A DNA stretch of 64,000 bases from Pseudoflavonifractor sp. An44 (GCF_002161675.1 NZ_NFIH01000015.1:1-64000), one strand, 5' to 3'. Shown: positions 26,149-33,973, counted from the first letter of the stretch. Notes: generated from the sequence alone by a model not told the origin. Program-made: numbers and translations.

Positions 26149-26421
26149 ATGAGTATTTATAGCAAATTGGCCTGCTTTGCAGGCGGAGCCTTGTTTGGAT
26201 CCTTCGGGATCAAACTGCTGTCCAGCAAGGACGCAAAAAAAGCCTACGTTCATGCCACTGCCGTAGGACTGCGCATGAAGGATTCTGTAATGGAGACCGT
26301 AACCACGGTACAGGAGAATGCTGCTGACATTCTTGCCTCTGCCAAAGACTTGAATGAAGCTCGCGCTGCCAAGGAGGCAGAGGAAACTGCTGCCTCCAAG
26401 CTGGACGAGGTGGACGCCTAA
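26149..26421 (+). CDS. DUF6110 family protein
   Basis: The 90-residue protein has a glycine-rich hydrophobic N-terminus (ACFAGGALFGSFGIKLLSSKDAKKAYVHATA) followed by an Ala/Glu-rich helix. I recognise it as DUF6110, a small family usually found next to heavy-metal P-type ATPases in Clostridia. Here the ATPase survives only as a fragment at 24770-24907. RBS GGAAAGGA precedes ATG 26149. Role unknown; perhaps an accessory or regulator of the pump. Confidence 0.72.
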   Translation: MSIYSKLACFAGGALFGSFGIKLLSSKDAKKAYVHATAVGLRMKDSVMETVTTVQENAADILASAKDLNEARAAKEAEETAASKLDEVDA

Positions 26422-26428
26422 GAAAACA

Positions 26429-26460
26429 GCAGAGGGAGCCGCATGGGCGGCTCCCTCTGC
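26429..26460 (+). terminator. Stem-loop after DUF6110
   Basis: GCAGAGGGAGCCGC pairs with GCGGCTCCCTCTGC around a 4-base loop, directly after the DUF6110 stop. It is the first of three back-to-back hairpins between convergent genes. Confidence 0.65.
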
Positions 26461-26532
26461 CTGTCGAAAAAGGTCACCTTTTGGTGGCCTTTTTCGACAG
26501 GCTGCGAGGAGCAAGCGTATGCTTGCTCCTCG
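26460..26532. repeat. Two tandem hairpins between convergent genes
   Basis: CCTGTCGAAAAAGGTCACC pairs with GGTGGCCTTTTTCGACAGG (26460-26501, one mismatch). Directly after it CGAGGAGCAAGC pairs with GCTTGCTCCTCG (26505-26532). The TGTCGAAAAA core returns in the hairpin island near 39510, so this may be a dispersed palindromic repeat; it can also end transcription from both sides. Confidence 0.6.
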
Positions 26533-26543
26533 TTGACTTTTGC

Positions 26544-27443
26544 TCAACCTATGCAGGCATGAACTGCGGCAGTAGCTCCATCTGCCACCGCCGTGGCCAC
26601 CTGACGCACCTGCTTGACGCGAATATCTCCCGCGGCGTAGACACCGGGAATGCTGGTCTCCATCCAGTCGTTGACAGGGATGTAGCCGTCTTGCAGCTCC
26701 AGCTCCGTATACAGCTGGGTATTGGGTACCGTCCCGGCATAGACAAAGATGCCGCACCCGGGATCGTCCACGGTGGTGATGGAGCCGTCCACCTCACTGC
26801 GAAGGTCCAGCTGCTCCACTTGGTTCTCCCCGCGGACGGCGTGCAGGCGTGTGTTGAGCATCAACTGGATGTTGCGGGTCTTCTTCACCTTGTCTCGGAA
26901 CTCCGCAATGCAGCCCAGTTGGGGCTCGAAGTGGATGATGGTCACCTTCTCTGCCAGGCTGGCCAGGTACAGGGCTTCTTTCACAGCGCCGTCAGCACCA
27001 CCGACCACGTACACATGCTTTCCTGCGTAGTTGGCCCCGTGCTTGGCAGCGTTCATGCCCATTCCCTTTCCTGCCAACTCCATTTCTCCGGGAATCCCCA
27101 GCTTGCGCCCAGTGGTACCATTGGCCAGGATGAGCTTCTTGCAGGTATGCTGTCCCTGGTCTGTGACCACCGTCTTCACGTCTCCTTGCATCTGGACCTG
27201 CTCCACCGTCTCCTGGCGGATTTCCACTCCAGCGCTCTCCGCCTGTTCCCGCATCCGGGCGGCAAAGGAGTCTCCCGTCTCTCCAGGGACAATGCCTGCA
27301 TAGTGAGTGACCGTAGAGACCTTCCCGATGAGGCCGCCTACCTCGCCTTTCTCCAGAACCAAAACCTTCTTGCCACGGCTGACACCGTAAATACCAGCAC
27401 TAATCCCAGCGGGGCCAGCGCCCACCACAATGATATCATACAT
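26544..27443 (-). CDS. FAD/NAD(P)-binding oxidoreductase, thioredoxin reductase-like
   Basis: The 299-residue flavoprotein has the FAD motif GAGPAGISAGIY at residue 8 and the NAD(P) motif VVGGADGAVKEA near 148. A C-terminal FAD contact reads GVYAAGDIR. It has the size and layout of thioredoxin reductase. The redox CxxC that should precede the NAD(P) domain reads M-N-A-A-K-H, so it cannot reduce thioredoxin in the usual way. It may be a ferredoxin- or NAD(P)H-dependent reductase or a sulfur-related oxidoreductase. The YeiH-type exporter gene precedes it by 19 bp in the same direction. Confidence 0.85.
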   Translation of the reverse strand: MYDIIVVGAGPAGISAGIYGVSRGKKVLVLEKGEVGGLIGKVSTVTHYAGIVPGETGDSFAARMREQAESAGVEIRQETVEQVQMQGDVKTVVTDQGQHTCKKLILANGTTGRKLGIPGEMELAGKGMGMNAAKHGANYAGKHVYVVGGADGAVKEALYLASLAEKVTIIHFEPQLGCIAEFRDKVKKTRNIQLMLNTRLHAVRGENQVEQLDLRSEVDGSITTVDDPGCGIFVYAGTVPNTQLYTELELQDGYIPVNDWMETSIPGVYAAGDIRVKQVRQVATAVADGATAAVHACIG

Positions 27444-27462
27444 ATCGCATACTCCTCTCTAT

Positions 27463-28494
27463 TTACATCAGGCCCAAGGCAAATTGCAGGACCAAACTCA
27501 CAACGGTAATGGCCACCCAGCAGCAGGCCCCCATGGCAATGGGCTTACCGCCACTTTTGACCAATTGGATGATGTTGGTGTTCAAACCGATGGCAGCCAT
27601 GGCCAACACGATCATGAACTTACTCAGCTCCTTCAGGGGATCAAACACCGCAGCGGGAATCCCATTGCTCACGGACACGGTGGTAATCACCGATGCGGCG
27701 ATGAAAAACAGAATGAAGAAGGGAAAGATTTTAGACATCTGAATTTTGGCCTCGCCGTTGCCCCGCTCCTTCCGGGTGCGCATCAGTGCCAGCACCAAAG
27801 TGATGGGAATGATGGCCAGGGTTCGGGTCAGCTTCACAGTCACCGCCTTGTCCAGAGTCTGGGTACCCAGATTCCACATGCTGTCCCAGGTGGCAGCGGT
27901 GGCCGTGACCGAAGAGGTATCATTCACCGCCGTCCCGGCAAAGATACCGAAGGCCTCGCCGGACGTGGTATCAAAGCCCACCAGCTGGCCCAGCGCAGGG
28001 AAAAGCAAGGCGGCCAAGACATTGAAGAAGAAAATCACGGAGATGGCCTGGGCCACTTCGTTTTCGTCGGCGTCAATGACAGGAGCGGTGGCAGCGATGG
28101 CGGAGCCGCCGCAAATGGAAGACCCCACACCCACCAAGGTGGCCACTTTGCCGGGGATGTTCATCCATCGGCTGAGGAGAACCGCCACCACCAGGGACAC
28201 CGTAATGGTACACACGATGATGGGCAGCGATTGGCGTCCGGTCTGAATGACCACGTTCAGGTCCATTCCAAATCCCAGAAGCACCACCGCCCACTGCAGC
28301 ACTTTCTTAGAGACGAACTTGATGCCGCTGTCCACTGGCTCCCGCCACTTCCAAACTAAGGTGATTACCATGCCGGCCAAAATGGCGATGACCGCCCCAC
28401 CAATAATCGGGAATGCTTTCCCTGCAAACCAAGATGGAACCGCTATGGCCAGGCACAGCAAAATTCCATATCCATTCTTTTTCACGAACTGCAA
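27463..28494 (-). CDS. YeiH-family putative sulfate exporter
   Basis: The 343-residue membrane protein has about ten helices and the YeiH/UPF0324 pattern ([26 protein letters not shown], later [19 protein letters not shown]). The family has been proposed to export sulfate or related anions. I prefer a TTG start at 28494, 6 bases after AAAGGTGG, over ATG 28563, which lacks a ribosome site. It is divergent from a LysR gene, a standard pairing for this family, and is followed by the flavoprotein gene. Confidence 0.85.
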   Translation of the reverse strand: MQFVKKNGYGILLCLAIAVPSWFAGKAFPIIGGAVIAILAGMVITLVWKWREPVDSGIKFVSKKVLQWAVVLLGFGMDLNVVIQTGRQSLPIIVCTITVSLVVAVLLSRWMNIPGKVATLVGVGSSICGGSAIAATAPVIDADENEVAQAISVIFFFNVLAALLFPALGQLVGFDTTSGEAFGIFAGTAVNDTSSVTATAATWDSMWNLGTQTLDKAVTVKLTRTLAIIPITLVLALMRTRKERGNGEAKIQMSKIFPFFILFFIAASVITTVSVSNGIPAAVFDPLKELSKFMIVLAMAAIGLNTNIIQLVKSGGKPIAMGACCWVAITVVSLVLQFALGLM

Positions 28495-28569
28495 CGTTAT
28501 TCCACCTTTCTCTGATTTTGGTCTCTCTTGTTGTTCAAGTGCATTATAATACGGCTCTTCCAAAAAATA

Positions 28570-28600
28570 AAATTATTTATATTGATATATAGATAAATTT
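28570..28600. promoter_or_regulatory. AT-rich inverted repeat between yeiH and lysR genes
   Basis: AAATTATTTATAT and ATATAGATAAATTT form an imperfect dyad in the divergent intergenic region, a plausible LysR binding site. Confidence 0.4.
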
Positions 28601-28641
28601 CCGTTATGATATAGGGGATGATTGACGAGGAGGGTCTCCCC

Positions 28642-29556
28642 ATGCTGGACTTTCGCATTGAAACCTTTTTAAGTGTATGTCGGCATATGAGCTTCACCGC
28701 CGCCTCGGAGGAACTGCACATCACCCAGCCCGCCGTCTCCCAACACATTCGTTTTCTGGAGAAGACCTATGGCTGTCCGCTCTTTCTCCGGGATGGGAAA
28801 CGAATTGCCCTTACTCCGGCCGGTAAGGTGCTGCTGCGCACCATGGGTTCCCTGCGCAACGACGAGAAAGCCCTGGTCCGGCGGATGCAAGAGGCGGGGT
28901 CCCAGGGGAAAACTCTGGTGTTCGGCGCCACCCGTACCATCGGAGAGTACGCCATCCTCCCCGCTCTGTCCCAGTATCTCAAACAGCACCCAGACGTGAA
29001 TGTCCAGGTGCGGTATGGCAACACCCAAATGCTGGTGGACCTGCTCCACGCCGGGGAGATCGACTTCGCCCTGGTGGAGGGCTATGTCTCCCTGGACGAC
29101 TTCGACATTTTGGTAGACCGGGTGGAGCCATATCTTCCGGTATGTGCCAAAGGCCACGTCTTTCAAAAGCCGGTGTCCTCCCTGCGGGATTTGCTGGGGG
29201 AGCGACTGCTCATCCGAGAGAAGGGGTCGGGCACCCGTGAAATTCTGGAGAAATACCTCTCGGCCTTCAACCTGAGTGTGTCAGACTTCTCCCACTATGC
29301 CCAGGTGGAGAACATGCACAGCATTGTGGGGCTGCTGCTCCAGGACTGCGGCATCGCCTTTGTCTACCAGGCCGCTGTGCAAGACCTATTAAAAGAGGGG
29401 AAAGTGAAGGTGATTCCCATCTCCGACTTTCAGATGCACCACGAGTTCACCTTCATCTGGAGCAAAAACAGCTGTTTTGCCCAGGAATACCGGGAGATCT
29501 GCCAGCAACTTCACAGCAACTGTCAACGCCCCCTTGACGAAGTCCCCGTCCAGTGA
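28642..29556 (+). CDS. LysR-family transcriptional regulator
   Basis: The 304-residue protein has the LysR winged helix at residues 1-65 (FTAASEELHITQPAVSQHIRFLE) and a periplasmic-binding-type effector domain beginning ...GATRTIGEYAILPAL. ATG 28642 has GAGGAGG 8 bases upstream and is preferred to ATG 28618. It is divergent from the YeiH gene, which it probably regulates, as CysL/YeiE-type regulators do. The effector is unknown. Confidence 0.92.
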   Translation: MLDFRIETFLSVCRHMSFTAASEELHITQPAVSQHIRFLEKTYGCPLFLRDGKRIALTPAGKVLLRTMGSLRNDEKALVRRMQEAGSQGKTLVFGATRTIGEYAILPALSQYLKQHPDVNVQVRYGNTQMLVDLLHAGEIDFALVEGYVSLDDFDILVDRVEPYLPVCAKGHVFQKPVSSLRDLLGERLLIREKGSGTREILEKYLSAFNLSVSDFSHYAQVENMHSIVGLLLQDCGIAFVYQAAVQDLLKEGKVKVIPISDFQMHHEFTFIWSKNSCFAQEYREICQQLHSNCQRPLDEVPVQ

Positions 29557-29576
29557 TACCATTGGAGTTAGCGCAA

Positions 29577-29592
29577 CCAAACTGCAAAGGAG
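29577..29592. promoter_or_regulatory. Degenerate half-palindrome before the second ZIP gene
   Basis: GTTAGC-GCAA-CCAAAC keeps one perfect half site and two mismatches in the other, overlapping the spacer just upstream of the ZIP ribosome site. It could be a weak member of the regulon or chance. Confidence 0.25.
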
Positions 29593-29599
29593 TTTCACC

Positions 29600-30397
29600 A
29601 TGCATTCCCAACTCATCTATCTCATTCTTCTCTCTGCGGTCACCGGTGTGGGCGGCCTGGCCCTGGGTGGCCTGCTGGCTCTGCTGCTCAAGCGGGAGTC
29701 CCCCAAGGGCACCAGCCTGCTCTTGAGTTTCACTGCCGGGCTGATGCTGTGTATTGTCTGCTTCGACATGATTCCCGAGGCCATGGAGCAGGTGGACCAG
29801 CTCTACCTCCCCCCTGTATGCCTGGTGCTGGGCTTTCTCATTACCTTCGCCCTCAACGCCTGGATTGACAAGAGCATGCACCACGAAGATCACCACCACC
29901 CCCACCACTGTGCCTGTGGCCACCATGACCTGAAGACCGCCGGGTTTGTGCTGGCTGCCGCCGTGGCCCTGCACAACATGCCGGTGGGTATGGCGGTGGG
30001 CACCACCGTGGCGGTACAGGGTATCTGCTATGCCAGCCTGCTCACCGCTGTCACCATCGCCTTTCACAATATCCCCGAGGGCATGAGCATTGCGGTCCCC
30101 CTCCTCCACGATGGCACCAAGCCCTGGTCTGCCATCGGTGTGGCCGCTCTCAGCGGCGCTCCCACGGTGCTGGGCGCTCTGCTGGGCTACTTCATCGGCA
30201 ACCAGACCCCCCTGGCCCTGTCCGTAGCCATGAGCATTGCAGGCGGCGCCATGCTGTATGTAGTGTTCTTTGAACTACTCCCCGAGGCCTATCAGCAGTG
30301 GCGGTCCAAGTGGGCCATTCTGGCCACCATCATTGGCTTTGCCCTGGGTCTGCTCCTCATCTCCAGCCATCTGCACATCCACGTACATCCCCACTAA
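29600..30397 (+). CDS. ZIP-family metal transporter with His-rich loop
   Basis: The 265-residue membrane protein has about eight helices, the ZIP motifs HNMPVGMAVG and HNIPEGMSIAVPL, and a long cytoplasmic loop near residue 93 rich in His (MHHEDHHHPHHCACGHHD). The loop likely binds Zn or a similar metal. It differs from the ZIP at 23345-24127, which lacks this loop. ATG 29600 follows AAAGGAG by 7 bases. It lies just after the LysR gene and is followed by cytidine deaminase. Confidence 0.92.
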   Translation: MHSQLIYLILLSAVTGVGGLALGGLLALLLKRESPKGTSLLLSFTAGLMLCIVCFDMIPEAMEQVDQLYLPPVCLVLGFLITFALNAWIDKSMHHEDHHHPHHCACGHHDLKTAGFVLAAAVALHNMPVGMAVGTTVAVQGICYASLLTAVTIAFHNIPEGMSIAVPLLHDGTKPWSAIGVAALSGAPTVLGALLGYFIGNQTPLALSVAMSIAGGAMLYVVFFELLPEAYQQWRSKWAILATIIGFALGLLLISSHLHIHVHPH

Positions 30398-30414
30398 TGA
30401 AAGGTGGTACAACT

Positions 30415-30816
30415 ATGACAGACCGTGAACTGGTCGCTCTGGCCCACGTCATGCTGGACCGGGCCTATGCCCCCTACTCTCACTTCCCGGTTGGGGCGGC
30501 GCTGCTGTGCTCGGACGGGACGGTATTTACTGGCTGCAACGTGGAAAACGCGGCCTATGGACAGTGCCTATGTGCCGAACGCACGGCGCTAGTTAAGGCG
30601 GTGAGCGAGGGACACACCCACGACTGGGAGACCCTGGCTGTGATCTCCCGGGGAGAAGATTACTGCTGGCCCTGCGGCGCCTGTCGTCAAATGTTGTATG
30701 AATTCAAACCAAATTTACGTATTTTAGTGGCCCGAGGAGACCAAAGCTATCAGGAAGTAACCTTGGAGCAACTGATGCCCCACGGCTTTGGCCCTCAACA
30801 GCTCAACGATGTTTGA
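30415..30816 (+). CDS. cdd: Cytidine deaminase
   Basis: The 133-residue enzyme deaminates cytidine and deoxycytidine in pyrimidine salvage. Zinc is held by Cys in CAERTAL, with the catalytic Glu, and by the two Cys of PCGACRQ. GCNVENAAYG contacts the nucleoside. Length is typical of the tetrameric type. AAAGGTGG precedes ATG 30415. Confidence 0.95.
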   Translation: MTDRELVALAHVMLDRAYAPYSHFPVGAALLCSDGTVFTGCNVENAAYGQCLCAERTALVKAVSEGHTHDWETLAVISRGEDYCWPCGACRQMLYEFKPNLRILVARGDQSYQEVTLEQLMPHGFGPQQLNDV

Positions 30817-30821
30817 TGAAT

Positions 30822-30875
30822 AAACCTCCTTTCCCCTGCCCATACTACCAGTGGCAGAGAAAAGGAGGTTTTTCA
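30822..30875 (+). terminator. Terminator hairpin that also carries the DUF378 ribosome site
   Basis: AAACCTCCTTT (30822-30832) pairs with AAAGGAGGTTT (30861-30871), followed by T residues; an inner CTGCC/GGCAG stem extends it. The 3' arm is also the Shine-Dalgarno sequence of the GTG start at 30877, so the folded hairpin both ends transcription and hides the ribosome site. Confidence 0.7.
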
Positions 30876-30876
30876 C

Positions 30877-31101
30877 GTGTTTTTAGACAAATTAGCCTTG
30901 TCCCTGGCCATTATCGGTGGTCTGAACTGGGGCGCCATCGGTTTGTTCAACTTTGACTTGGTGGCCCTGATCTGTGGTGGATCCGGCAACTGGCTGGCCC
31001 GCACCATCTATGCGCTGGTGGGTCTGGCCGCTGTGTGGTGCATCACCCTGCTGTTCCGTCCCATGGAACACCATGACAACCGACAGACCTATCACGGATA
31101 A
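30877..31101 (+). CDS. DUF378 small membrane protein
   Basis: The 74-residue protein has two membrane helices and the family motif GGLNWGAIGLFNFDLVA. DUF378 proteins have no established function. The start is GTG 30877, 8 bases after AAGGAGG, which is part of the preceding hairpin. A strong terminator follows. Confidence 0.85.
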   Translation: MFLDKLALSLAIIGGLNWGAIGLFNFDLVALICGGSGNWLARTIYALVGLAAVWCITLLFRPMEHHDNRQTYHG

Positions 31102-31108
31102 GTCCGTA

Positions 31109-31141
31109 AAAATCCCCGACTTCTCCAAGTCGGGGATTTTT
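31109..31141. terminator. Bidirectional terminator
   Basis: AAAATCCCCGACTT pairs with AAGTCGGGGATTTTT around a 4-base loop, between the convergent DUF378 and phosphoesterase genes. Confidence 0.85.
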
Positions 31142-31151
31142 TATGGGTATC

Positions 31152-31610
31152 TTATTTTAACAACAAATTCACGGAACCACCCAGGGCTTCGATGACGCCG
31201 TACCCTTCGCGAGCGTGGCAGCCGCCCACAGAGCCGGGATTCATCAGGTAAATCCCATCCCGGTATACCACCTTGGCCAGGTGGGTGTGTCCAAAGCAGG
31301 CCACCTGCACCTGACGGTTTTTTGCCTCCTGGAGCAACTCATCCAGCCCGCTTTTTACGTATTGCAGGTGTCCGTGAGTGAGGAGGAACCGCACTCCTTC
31401 CAGCTCCACCACCCGCAGGTCTGGACCCTTGCCCCAGTCGCAGTTGCCCCGGACAATGTCCATGGGAATATCCGGGTACAGCTGGGACAGCTCGATGCCG
31501 TCCCGGTAGTGGTCGCCCAGAAAGAAGACATGGTGGGGCCGTTCGTGCTCCATGGCCTCCACCATCTTACCCATGGCGCCGTGGGAGTCGGAGAATACAA
31601 GTATTTTCAT
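31152..31610 (-). CDS. YfcE-type metallophosphoesterase
   Basis: The 152-residue protein shows the metal-site motifs of the MJ0936/YfcE phosphodiesterases: DSHG near residue 8, GDH, GNCD, THGH and GHTH. Family members cleave phosphodiester bonds of small molecules with Mn or Ni; the cellular substrate is not known. I chose ATG 31610 because AAAGGTG is 7 bases upstream. It is convergent with DUF378 and divergent from the next gene. Confidence 0.9.
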   Translation of the reverse strand: MKILVFSDSHGAMGKMVEAMEHERPHHVFFLGDHYRDGIELSQLYPDIPMDIVRGNCDWGKGPDLRVVELEGVRFLLTHGHLQYVKSGLDELLQEAKNRQVQVACFGHTHLAKVVYRDGIYLMNPGSVGGCHAREGYGVIEALGGSVNLLLK

Positions 31611-31691
31611 GGTAGTCACCTTTTCTTTGTTTACTCATATAATAGAGCAGGCGAGCCAGAAGGGCTCTCCTGCCGTAGAGGAGGAATTGCC

Positions 31692-31958
31692 ATGGCAAAC
31701 TTGAATGGTCTGCTCCACAATCCGCAGGCCGCACAGCTGCTGTCCGACCAAAAAAAGCTGGAAGAGCTGCGTAACGCCCCGGAGACGCAACAGCTATTCT
31801 CCATGCTGCAAAAGAGCACCAGCGGCGACCTGGAACAGGCGGCCAACCATGCCGCTCAGGGGGATTCCGCTTCCCTGGTCTCTGCCATTCGCAAGCTGAT
31901 GCGGGACCCGGAAGGGGCCAAACTCATGGAGAAGATGAAACAACATCTCAACCAATAG
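31692..31958 (+). CDS. Hypothetical protein, small helical
   Basis: The 88-residue protein has no family I recognise. It begins MANLNGLLHNPQAAQLLSD, is all helical in character and Asn/Gln/Lys-rich, and has no signal or membrane segment. GAGGAATTGCC precedes ATG 31692. The first gene of a three-gene group; the NPQA motif recurs at the start of the next protein (ILSNPQAMEQIMSLAK), so both may share one small helical fold. Confidence 0.7.
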   Translation: MANLNGLLHNPQAAQLLSDQKKLEELRNAPETQQLFSMLQKSTSGDLEQAANHAAQGDSASLVSAIRKLMRDPEGAKLMEKMKQHLNQ

Positions 31959-31980
31959 CCATAAACAGGAGGGGAAGCCA

Positions 31981-32379
31981 ATGGCGGAGTGGGAAGAAAA
32001 ACTGGAGGGGATTTTGTCCAATCCCCAGGCCATGGAACAGATCATGTCTCTGGCCAAATCTCTGGAAGGGGGCGAGAATTCCGCCTCTCCATCCGCTTCC
32101 GCTCCGGCCCCTTCCCCGCCCTCTGCCCCCTCTGACTTGTCCGGGTTCTTGGGGAGTGTGGGGCAGCTGGACCCTAAAATCTTGTCCACAGCCGCCAAAC
32201 TCTTCTCTCAAATGGGTAGACAGGACGATCGGCGCACCGCTCTGCTCCAGGCCCTGCGGCCCTTTGTGAAACCGGAGCGGTACGCCAAGCTGGACAAAGC
32301 CATCCAAATCGCCAAACTCTCGGTGCTCATCCGCAGCGGACTGGAGCTATTCCGGGCAAAGGAGGATGACCATGTATAG
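31981..32379 (+). CDS. Hypothetical protein with Pro/Ser/Ala linker
   Basis: The 132-residue protein has a helical N-terminus with NPQAMEQIMSLAKSL and a Ser/Pro/Ala-rich linker at about 33-50. A helical C-terminal half includes FLGSVGQLDPKIL and KPERYAKLDKAIQIAKL. RBS AGGAGGGG precedes ATG 31981. It is 22 bp after the previous gene and overlaps the next, so the three are probably co-translated. I do not recognise the family. Confidence 0.75.
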   Translation: MAEWEEKLEGILSNPQAMEQIMSLAKSLEGGENSASPSASAPAPSPPSAPSDLSGFLGSVGQLDPKILSTAAKLFSQMGRQDDRRTALLQALRPFVKPERYAKLDKAIQIAKLSVLIRSGLELFRAKEDDHV

Positions 32380-32692
32380 CCACTACTTACACGATGACGA
32401 TTGGATGGTGTTGGACGATCAGCCTGCCCAGGAGCCGCCCCGCCGGGAGCGGCCCCACAGCCAGCCAACGCCCCCGGCCAACAACGCCATCTTTCGGGAG
32501 GTGTCCGGGGGCCTGACACAGCTATTAGACGGGCTTGGAAAGCATTTCTCCCTGGAAAACATCGACACGGGCGACATTCTCCTGGTGCTCATTCTGCTGT
32601 TTCTCTTTTTAGAGGGGGATAACCTGGAACTGGTCATCACCTTAGGACTCATGCTGCTGTTGGGTCTGGGGGGCGACGAAGAAAAAACATAA
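32366..32692 (+). CDS. Hypothetical protein with C-terminal membrane segments
   Basis: The 108-residue protein overlaps the end of the previous gene by 14 bp. It has a polar, Pro-rich N-terminus and, from about residue 68, two hydrophobic stretches (ILLVLILLFLFLEGD, then LVITLGLMLLLGLGG) separated by an acidic turn. This hydrophobic tail resembles those of small proteins found in many sporulating Clostridia, but I cannot name a family. Confidence 0.75.
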   Translation: MTMYSHYLHDDDWMVLDDQPAQEPPRRERPHSQPTPPANNAIFREVSGGLTQLLDGLGKHFSLENIDTGDILLVLILLFLFLEGDNLELVITLGLMLLLGLGGDEEKT

Positions 32693-32696
32693 CCCT

Positions 32697-33710
32697 TTAG
32701 GGGGCCACAAAGCCCACCTTTTTATACACCTTCCGCAGGGTCTTCTGGGCCACGCGGGAGGCTTTTTCTGCGCCGTCACGGTAGACGCTCTCCAGATACG
32801 CCTTGTCCTTCATGATGCGGGAGGCCTCCTCTCGGATGGGACGCAGGCACTCCACCACGGCCTCACCCACGGCGGGTTTAAAGACGCCGTAGCCCTGGCC
32901 GTCAAACTCCTGCTCGATCTCCTGGAAGGTCTTGCCCGTCACGGAGGAGTAAATGGTCATCAGGTTGGCCACACCGGGCTTGTGCTCGGGATCATAGCGC
33001 ACACAGTTCTCCCGGTCGCTGTCGGTGATGGCACGCTTAAACTGCTTCATAATGACGGTGGGGTCATCCATCAGGCACACCCGTCCGGTGTCCTCATTCT
33101 CCGACTTGGACATTTTGGAGTCGGGGTTGGTCAGGGACATGATGCGGGCGCCCACCTTGGGAATATAGGGCTCGGGCATCTTGAACACGTCTCCATAAAT
33201 GCCATTGAAGCGCTGGACGATGTTGCGGGTCAGCTCCACGTGCTGCTTCTGGTCCTCTCCCACGGGCACGTAGTCGGGCTGATAGAGGAGAATGTCCGCA
33301 GCCATGAGAGAGGGATAGGTGAAGAGGCCACCGTTGATATTGTCCGCATTCTTGGCAGACTTATCCTTAAACTGGGTCATGCGGGACAGCTCGCCAAACA
33401 TGGCATAGCAGTTGAGCACCCAGCCCAGCTCGGCATGCTGGTGGACGTGGGACTGGATGAACAGGGTGTTCTTCTCCGGGTCCAGACCACAGGCGATATA
33501 CTGGGCCAGCTGCTCCAGAGTGCGCCGACGCAGATCAGCGGGGTTCTGACGCACGGTGATGGAGTGCAGGTCTGCCATGAAGTAGTAACAATCATATTCT
33601 TCAGCTCTGGCTGCCCAATTCTTAATGGCGCCCAAATAGGAGCCCAGGGTCAAATCCCCGCTGGGCTTAATACCGGAGAGCATGACTTTCTTTTCCGTTT
33701 GCTGTTGCAT
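32697..33710 (-). CDS. trpS: Tryptophan--tRNA ligase
   Basis: The 337-residue class I synthetase charges tRNA-Trp. It has the HIGH-equivalent region (IKPSGDLTLGSYLGAI) at the N-terminus and the KMSKS loop (DSKMSKSEN) near residue 200. I prefer ATG 33710, preceded by AAAGGTTG, over ATG 33740. A promoter with TATAAT lies about 90 bp upstream. No T-box leader is visible. Confidence 0.96.
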   Translation of the reverse strand: MQQQTEKKVMLSGIKPSGDLTLGSYLGAIKNWAARAEEYDCYYFMADLHSITVRQNPADLRRRTLEQLAQYIACGLDPEKNTLFIQSHVHQHAELGWVLNCYAMFGELSRMTQFKDKSAKNADNINGGLFTYPSLMAADILLYQPDYVPVGEDQKQHVELTRNIVQRFNGIYGDVFKMPEPYIPKVGARIMSLTNPDSKMSKSENEDTGRVCLMDDPTVIMKQFKRAITDSDRENCVRYDPEHKPGVANLMTIYSSVTGKTFQEIEQEFDGQGYGVFKPAVGEAVVECLRPIREEASRIMKDKAYLESVYRDGAEKASRVAQKTLRKVYKKVGFVAP

Positions 33711-33799
33711 ATGCTTCACAACCTTTGCTATTTTTCCCAATCAGCCGCCCGTATTGGGCATAAATGGGCCAAATTTCAGCCCTTCGCTGTTTTCCACAC

Positions 33800-33828
33800 A
33801 TTATACCACATCCCTGTAAGGCCTGCAA
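33800..33828 (-). promoter_or_regulatory. trpS promoter
   Basis: On the minus strand TTGCAG (33823-33828) and TATAAT (33800-33805) are 17 bp apart. Confidence 0.75.
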
Positions 33829-33864
33829 CCAGCGGGTGTAATTACTACAATTTGTTTCCACATC

Positions 33865-33905
33865 CTTAAGAATTCTTAAGAAAAGACACATGGCAGTGTT
33901 AAAAT
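33865..33905 (+). promoter_or_regulatory. Response-regulator-type repeat and -10 before the Dlt-like operon
   Basis: TTAAG-AATTC-TTAAG is a direct repeat with 5-bp spacing inside a perfect 16-bp palindrome (33865-33880). TAAAAT (33900-33905) follows 19 bp later, and no normal -35 is present. Tandem 5-bp-spaced repeats in the -35 region are typical sites of OmpR/PhoB-type activators. Confidence 0.5.
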
Positions 33906-33973
33906 TTATCCCCCATACTATGACACATGTAGGGGACTGTTCCCCCTGACACCTCATAGGAGACAGATACGCT

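Noticed and set aside
33711-33973. T-box leader before trpS
   Set aside because: No TGGNACC-type antiterminator or leader terminator is visible, and the promoter is only about 90 bp from the start.
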